A DNA stretch of 36,983 nucleotides from JAKLKS01 sp964370855 (lineage in GTDB: Bacteria; Planctomycetota; JAJSAM01; JAKLKS01), in NCBI GenBank assembly GCA_964370855.1, contig CAYJMF010000042.1:1-36983 (forward strand). The letters run 5' to 3'. The notes below the pieces were generated by a model. The model was not told the DNA's origin. It saw only the letters and a list, made by a program, of their open reading frames with translations, and made no database searches. Position 1 is the first letter of the stretch. Each line of letters opens with the position of its first letter. Position numbers and translations under genes: made by a program. This document shows, piece by piece, positions 32,823 through 36,983 of this stretch.

Positions 32823-33890
32823 ATGGAACCACGGGACCGCCTGCTCCTCTCACTGGGCCTCGCCGCCGCGGCGGCGGCGGCCGGTGCGGCGATCCTCTTC
32901 GGGCCGGGGACCGTGGACCGCACCGGGGACCCTCCGCCCCCGCCCCCCTTCGCCCATCCCGGTGCGGGAAACGCGCGGAGGGATCTTCCCCCCCTCGTCC
33001 TTCCCGCGGGAACTCCGCCGGAGGCCGCCGCCGTCCTCGCGGAGACCCGCCGCCTCCTCGTGGAGGGGAGCGATGCCGAGGGGAGGGCGGCGCTCCGGGC
33101 CCTGGAGTCCCCCTCCCCCGGCGGCCCCGTCGCCGCGGCGGCCCCCCTCTGCCTCCGGGCCGTGGCGCCCCTCCTCGTGGCCATCGTGGCGGCCCCCGAC
33201 GACCCCCTCGCCGGCCCCGCCACGGCGGCCGCCGTGGGGCTCGCACGGGCCGGCGGCCCCGCGGGCCGGGCGGCGCTCACCGAGACCGGCTTCGTCGCCC
33301 GCGCCCTCGCCCTGCAGGCCGGCACGGGGCCCCCGGGACTCCGGGTCGAAGCCGCCCGCCTCCTCGGGCTCGTGGGAGGGGCGGAGGCCGTGGACTGGCT
33401 CGCCTACCTGATGGCCAGGGCCGGGGAGACGGAGGTCCGGGAGGCCGCCGTCCACGGCCTCGCGTCGGCCTTCCTCGTGGAACGGCCCGCGGGGCCCGCG
33501 CCGCTGATGGCTGTCCGGGCGGTGATGGAGGACCCCGCGACGCCGGAGCCGGTGCTGGTGGCCTGCATCCACACCGTGAACCGGGCCTGGACCTGGTTCG
33601 AGCCCTACGGGGTCGAGGGGGCCGTCATCGCGGGGCTCTCGCGGCCGGCGACCCGCTACGCCGCCGCCAAGTTCCTGGACGACCACCCCCTGGAGGCCGC
33701 CGCGCCGGCGGTGCTCGCGGCGGCGCGGACGGAGCGGGACCCGCGCATCCTCGAGCACCTCGCGGAGGCCCTCGGCGCGCTCCGGCCCGAGGGCGCGGCG
33801 GAGGTCCTCGAGGGGACCCTCCCCTGGCTCACCGACGCGAGGGCCCGGGAGACCGTGGAGAAGGCCCTCAGGAGGATCCGGGGGAGGTAG
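32823..33890 (+). CDS. HEAT-repeat envelope protein
   Basis: A 355-residue protein with an N-terminal membrane anchor or uncleaved signal (LLLSLGLAAAAAAAGAAILF), a Pro-rich linker, and then HEAT-like helical repeats through the rest: for example LRVEAARLLGLVGGAEAVDWLAYLM, TEVREAAVHGLASAF and DPRILEHLAEALGALRPEGAAEVL. Such repeats are scaffolds for protein contacts; no enzyme motif is visible. It is probably exposed outside the cytoplasmic membrane. The last 23 bases overlap the end of the VanZ-like gene on the other strand. Confidence 0.8.
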   Translation: MEPRDRLLLSLGLAAAAAAAGAAILFGPGTVDRTGDPPPPPPFAHPGAGNARRDLPPLVLPAGTPPEAAAVLAETRRLLVEGSDAEGRAALRALESPSPGGPVAAAAPLCLRAVAPLLVAIVAAPDDPLAGPATAAAVGLARAGGPAGRAALTETGFVARALALQAGTGPPGLRVEAARLLGLVGGAEAVDWLAYLMARAGETEVREAAVHGLASAFLVERPAGPAPLMAVRAVMEDPATPEPVLVACIHTVNRAWTWFEPYGVEGAVIAGLSRPATRYAAAKFLDDHPLEAAAPAVLAAARTERDPRILEHLAEALGALRPEGAAEVLEGTLPWLTDARARETVEKALRRIRGR

Positions 33891-34281
33891 CCGAGGCTCC
33901 CCCGGGGACGCGCCGCCTCAGCGCCCCGAGGAGGCCGGCCCCCGCCAGTGCCCCGACGGCGTCGGCGGCGAGGTCCGACCACTCCGCCGCCCGATCGGGG
34001 ACGAACATCTGGTGGATCTCGTCGGAGATCCCCCAGGCGAAGGCCAGCAGCGCCCCGAGGAGGATCGCCGCGGCGAGGCTCCCCCGGGCCCGCGTCAGGT
34101 GGACGGCCCGGGCCGCGAGGAAGCCGAGGACCCCGTACTCGACGAGGTGGGCGGCCTTGTCGCTCCCGCGGGGAAGTTCCGCGTCGGTGCGCAACGAGAC
34201 GGAGGAGGCCGCGAGGATGAGGGCGCACCAGGCCGCCGGCGGCCCCCACGCCCGGAGGAGGAGGCGCCCCCGGGGGCTCAC
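33868..34281 (-). CDS. VanZ-family membrane protein
   Basis: A VanZ-like protein of 137 residues with four hydrophobic segments and the family signature SDKAAHLVEYGVLGFLAARA and AWGISDEIHQMFVPDRAAEWSDLAADAVGALAG. VanZ homologues can confer low-level teicoplanin tolerance, but the general function is unknown. GTG 34281 overlaps the upstream HEAT gene stop (GTGA), so it is translationally coupled to that gene. Confidence 0.9.
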   Translation of the reverse strand: MSPRGRLLLRAWGPPAAWCALILAASSVSLRTDAELPRGSDKAAHLVEYGVLGFLAARAVHLTRARGSLAAAILLGALLAFAWGISDEIHQMFVPDRAAEWSDLAADAVGALAGAGLLGALRRRVPGGASATSPGSS

Positions 34282-35756
34282 TTGGACAGGGCCTTGCCCG
34301 GGACGCCGCCCGGCGAGGCGGCCTCCTTCTTAAGCCGTTCCACGAGGCTCTTCAGGTGGAACCACTCCGTGGTCTCCGTGCGCGTCCCTTCGAGGATGCG
34401 CTCGAGGGCCGGCAGCTCCGCCGTCGTGGCCGTCTTCTGGAGGGCGTTGAGGCACTGGTCCCGGAGCGACCTTTCCGCGGGAGGGGTGTCCTGGAACACC
34501 TTGAGGATGACGGGGGCGGCCTTCCCGTCCTGGATCTCACCCATGGCGCGGATGGCGGTCCCCTGCAGTCCCGTCCCCCCCGAATCGTCGGCGGCGATCT
34601 TCCCGAGGATCTCCAGGGAGGACGCGGATCCGACCCGGCCGAGGGCCGTCACCAGGTAGGGCATGAGGACGGGATCGACGTGGCCCTGCAGGGCCTGCTC
34701 GAGGAGCGGTGCCGCCGCCGCCGACGAGGTGGACTGGAGGGCGAGGGCCGCCTCGTGGCGCCGCCCGTTGTCCTCCCCCTGGACGACGGAGAGGAGCTCC
34801 TGCACGGCCTCCGGGGAGCCGATGCGGGCCAGCGCCTCGTAGGCGGCGCCCCGGATGCGCTCGTCCTCCTGGTCCCGGGAGGCGCGCAGGAGGTCGTTCA
34901 CGACGCCGGGCTCCCCGGTCTGGCCGAGGGCCCGGAGGATGGAGGCGCGGAAGGCCGGATCCCCGGCGTCGTCGAGGGCGAGTTCGCCGAGGGCCGCCAG
35001 GGCCTCGGGGGATCGGACGGAGCCGAGGGCCTGCACGGCGGCGGCGGCGTAGGGCCCGCCGGCCCGCTGGCGGAGGAGCTCCGCGAGCTGGCGGGCGGCC
35101 TCGGGAGTGCCGATGCGGCCGAGGGCCATGGCCGCCTCGCCGGAGAGGAAGGAGCCCGGCGGCTCCGAGCGGAGGAGCTCCCCCGCCGCCTCCAGAACGC
35201 CGGGGCCCCCGATGTAGGAGCAGGCCTTGAGCGCCGCGGCGCGGGTGAGGTTGCTCCCCTCCCCCGTCGCGACCTCGAGGAAGGCCGCGAGCGCCGCGGG
35301 GTCCTTCAGGAAGCGGGCCAGCTCCGCCACGTGGTTGCGCCAGCGGTCGTCGGCGAGCCCGTCGAGGAGGAGCTTCGTCACCCGCGGGTCCGCGGAGCCG
35401 GCCACGGACAGGAGGCGCTCCACCTCGAGCCACTCCCCCCGGGCCGCGGCGTCGAGGATCTCCTGTACGTCGGGGCCCCCCTCGGGGCCGAAGAGGTCGC
35501 GGTCGAGGCCGTCGTCCGGCGGGAGGACGGCGCCCGTTCCCCCGGGGGCGCCCGCGCCCGTCGCCGCCGGGGTCCCCTTCCCCCCGTTCCCGCCGGGATC
35601 GCCGGTGCCCGCGACGAACTCCGGGACCCGCCCGTCGGCCGTGTCCACCGGCTCCGCGGCGGCCGGCCCCTCCCGGAGCAGCATCCACCCCGCGCCCCCC
35701 GCCGCGCCGAGGGCGAGGAGGCCGAGGAGGAGGAGGACGCCGCGGGGGAGGGCCAT
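34278..35756 (-). CDS. HEAT-repeat envelope protein
   Basis: A 492-residue protein with an N-terminal hydrophobic anchor (GVLLLLGLLALGAAGGAGWML), a Gly/Pro linker to about residue 80, and at least eight HEAT or PBS-lyase-type repeats, for example SGEAAMALGRIGTPEAARQLAELL, AAAVQALGSVRSPEALAALGEL and GAAYEALARIGSPEAVQELL. It is probably anchored with the repeats outside the membrane and serves as an interaction scaffold. No Shine-Dalgarno precedes ATG; TAGGAT lies 6 bases upstream. It is coupled to the VanZ-like gene. Confidence 0.85.
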   Translation of the reverse strand: MALPRGVLLLLGLLALGAAGGAGWMLLREGPAAAEPVDTADGRVPEFVAGTGDPGGNGGKGTPAATGAGAPGGTGAVLPPDDGLDRDLFGPEGGPDVQEILDAAARGEWLEVERLLSVAGSADPRVTKLLLDGLADDRWRNHVAELARFLKDPAALAAFLEVATGEGSNLTRAAALKACSYIGGPGVLEAAGELLRSEPPGSFLSGEAAMALGRIGTPEAARQLAELLRQRAGGPYAAAAVQALGSVRSPEALAALGELALDDAGDPAFRASILRALGQTGEPGVVNDLLRASRDQEDERIRGAAYEALARIGSPEAVQELLSVVQGEDNGRRHEAALALQSTSSAAAAPLLEQALQGHVDPVLMPYLVTALGRVGSASSLEILGKIAADDSGGTGLQGTAIRAMGEIQDGKAAPVILKVFQDTPPAERSLRDQCLNALQKTATTAELPALERILEGTRTETTEWFHLKSLVERLKKEAASPGGVPGKALSK

Positions 35757-35762
35757 GGGTGG

Positions 35763-35768
35763 ATCCTA
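35763..35768 (-). promoter_or_regulatory. -10 box TAGGAT of leaderless HEAT-protein gene
   Basis: TAGGAT on the minus strand with 6 bases to ATG 35756. Same box and spacing as smpB. Confidence 0.5.
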
Positions 35769-35828
35769 TCCTGTCGTGGAACCGGCGGTGAGCACCGCGC
35801 GAAGGTGACCGTCTCCCCTCTTGGACGC

Positions 35829-35834
35829 TAGACT
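35829..35834 (+). promoter_or_regulatory. -10 box TAGACT of leaderless arginase-family gene
   Basis: TAGACT with 7 bases to ATG 35842. GTGACC at 35805-35810, 18 bases upstream, is a fair -35 match. No Shine-Dalgarno is present. Confidence 0.5.
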
Positions 35835-35841
35835 CCCCCCC

Positions 35842-36924
35842 ATGAACACAGGAAAGGGCCGCGCCGCCGCCGCGGGGAAGCCCGCCCCCCCCGCCTTCGA
35901 CCCCGGCGCCGCCGCCGGCGCAGGGTCCGGGGTCTTCGGGCTCCCCCACTCCCCGGAGGAGGCCCGCGTGGTGCTCCTCCCGGTCCCGTGGGATCTCACG
36001 ACCTCCTACCGGCCCGGCACCGTGAACGGGCCGCGGGCGGTGCTCGCGGCCTCCCGGCAGGTGGATCTCTTCGACGGGGAGACGGGGAACCCGTGGGAGG
36101 GAGGCATCGCCATGCTCCCCGAGGATCGCCGGCTACGCCGGTGGAACACGGCGGGGCGGCCGGCGGCGGAGAAGGTCATCGCCGCCGGCGGCGTCGAGGC
36201 CGGCGGGAAGGGGGTGGCGGCGGCGGCGGCGCGGGTGAACGCGCTCGGCGCCGACCTCAACCGGGCGGTCCACGACGCGGCGCGTCGCTGGCTCGACGCG
36301 GGGAAGATCGTGGGCCTCGTCGGCGGGGACCACTCGACCCCCTTCGGCTCCATCGAGGCGCACGGCGAGGTGCACGGGGAGTTCGGGGTCCTCCACTTCG
36401 ACGCCCACGCCGATCTCCGGCGCCACTACGAGGGGTTCACCTGGTCCCACGCCTCCATCATGAACAACGTGATCGGGAGGATCCCGCGGGTGACGCGGCT
36501 CGTGCAGGTGGGGATCCGCGACTACTCCGAGGACGAGGTGCGGCAGATCCGGGAGTCCGACGGCAGGATCCGGACCTGGTTCATGGCGGACATGCGCCGC
36601 GCGCTGTACGGGGGGAGGACGTGGGAGGATCTCGCGACGGAGATCGTGGAGGGCCTCCCGCCCCTCGTCTACGTCTCCTTCGACATCGACGGCCTCGAGC
36701 CCCACCTCTGCCCCCACACGGGGACCCCGGTGCCCGGCGGCCTCGAGTTCGCCGAGGCGAACTTCCTCCTGCGGACCCTCGCGGAATCCGGCCGCACCAT
36801 CATCGGCTTCGACCTCAACGAGGTGGCGCCGGGCCCGAAGGGGGACGAGTGGGACGGCAACGTCGGCGCCCGCCTCCTCTACAAGATGATCGGCTGGACC
36901 CTGCGGAGCCGACCGCCATACTGA
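35842..36924 (+). CDS. Arginase/agmatinase-family ureohydrolase
   Basis: A manganese ureohydrolase of 360 residues. The binuclear-metal motifs are present: GGDHSTPFGSIEA, FDAHADLR and SFDIDGLEP; in the last, the usual third Asp (DGLDP) is Glu, though the two metal-binding Asp are kept. TGTPVPGGLEF and a late FDLNEVAPGP follow. It would hydrolyse a guanidino compound (arginine, agmatine or a relative) to an amine and urea; the substrate cannot be told. ATG 35842 is preferred over an in-frame TTG at 35821 because of the TAGACT box 7 bases before it. Nothing recognisable follows up to the window end. Confidence 0.9.
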   Translation: MNTGKGRAAAAGKPAPPAFDPGAAAGAGSGVFGLPHSPEEARVVLLPVPWDLTTSYRPGTVNGPRAVLAASRQVDLFDGETGNPWEGGIAMLPEDRRLRRWNTAGRPAAEKVIAAGGVEAGGKGVAAAAARVNALGADLNRAVHDAARRWLDAGKIVGLVGGDHSTPFGSIEAHGEVHGEFGVLHFDAHADLRRHYEGFTWSHASIMNNVIGRIPRVTRLVQVGIRDYSEDEVRQIRESDGRIRTWFMADMRRALYGGRTWEDLATEIVEGLPPLVYVSFDIDGLEPHLCPHTGTPVPGGLEFAEANFLLRTLAESGRTIIGFDLNEVAPGPKGDEWDGNVGARLLYKMIGWTLRSRPPY

Positions 36925-36983
36925 ACCCGACCCAGATTGGCGGCGGGGGCGGGGGAGAGGCCTCCCCTCCCGGGCCATGATGG

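Noticed and set aside
30679..33411. Long plus-strand open frame of 910 codons opposite prkA
   Set aside because: The sequence is Leu/Val/Gly/His low-complexity typical of the antisense of a high-GC gene; the minus-strand PrkA is unmistakable.

Overview
The window is very GC-rich bacterial chromosome with dense, often overlapping genes and one 10-N scaffold gap (4956-4965), so it comes from a draft or metagenome assembly. Gene content suggests a planctomycete-like bacterium: a type IV pilin-like protein of a kind I associate with Planctomycetota, several HEAT-repeat envelope proteins, and a PrkA/DUF444/SpoVR operon. This placement is inference, not proof.

Left chromosomal part (1-12267). It starts with a CheW protein and a receiver-GAF-histidine kinase cut by the window edge. 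A DUF4288 protein, an MFS permease and the trans-translation pair smpB/ssrA follow. Next come a 540-base gene-poor stretch (gap, inverted repeat, G/C palindrome) and tRNA-Leu(CAG). A minus-strand cluster then encodes a methyltransferase, two response regulators, an MscS channel and a PqqB-like metallohydrolase, followed by a cupin. The part ends with a divergent pair sharing one C-terminal domain: a real pilin (11419-12147), and a secreted DUF2059-like protein (9835-10974) carrying the same pilin head without the pilin helix.

Integrated element (12268-26626). A perfect 56-bp direct repeat of the 3' part of tRNA-Tyr bounds 14.3 kb. A tyrosine integrase lies next to the intact tRNA-Tyr on the right. 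The left arm carries a lambda gpJ-like tail-tip protein and an HK97 gp10-like protein. The middle is a short minus-strand set of regulators (RHH, HTH). The right arm is one long plus-strand operon of small, translationally coupled genes ending in an excisionase-like protein and the integrase. I see no large terminase, portal, major capsid, tape measure or lysin. It is either a deleted prophage or a satellite-like element carrying its own tail-tip adhesin. Its att region has organised repeats and a mirrored motif pair, and its replication-like gene contains a cluster of palindromes and 15-bp repeats that could be an origin.

Right chromosomal part (26575-36983). tRNA-Tyr and tRNA-Thr lie downstream of a tightly coupled operon prkA - DUF444 - spoVR - aroC. 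Beyond it are a HEAT-repeat protein, a VanZ-like protein coupled to a second HEAT-repeat protein, and an arginase/agmatinase-family enzyme.

Across the chromosomal parts, five genes lack a Shine-Dalgarno sequence but have a TAnnnT box 6-7 bases before ATG, which suggests leaderless transcription is common in this organism.
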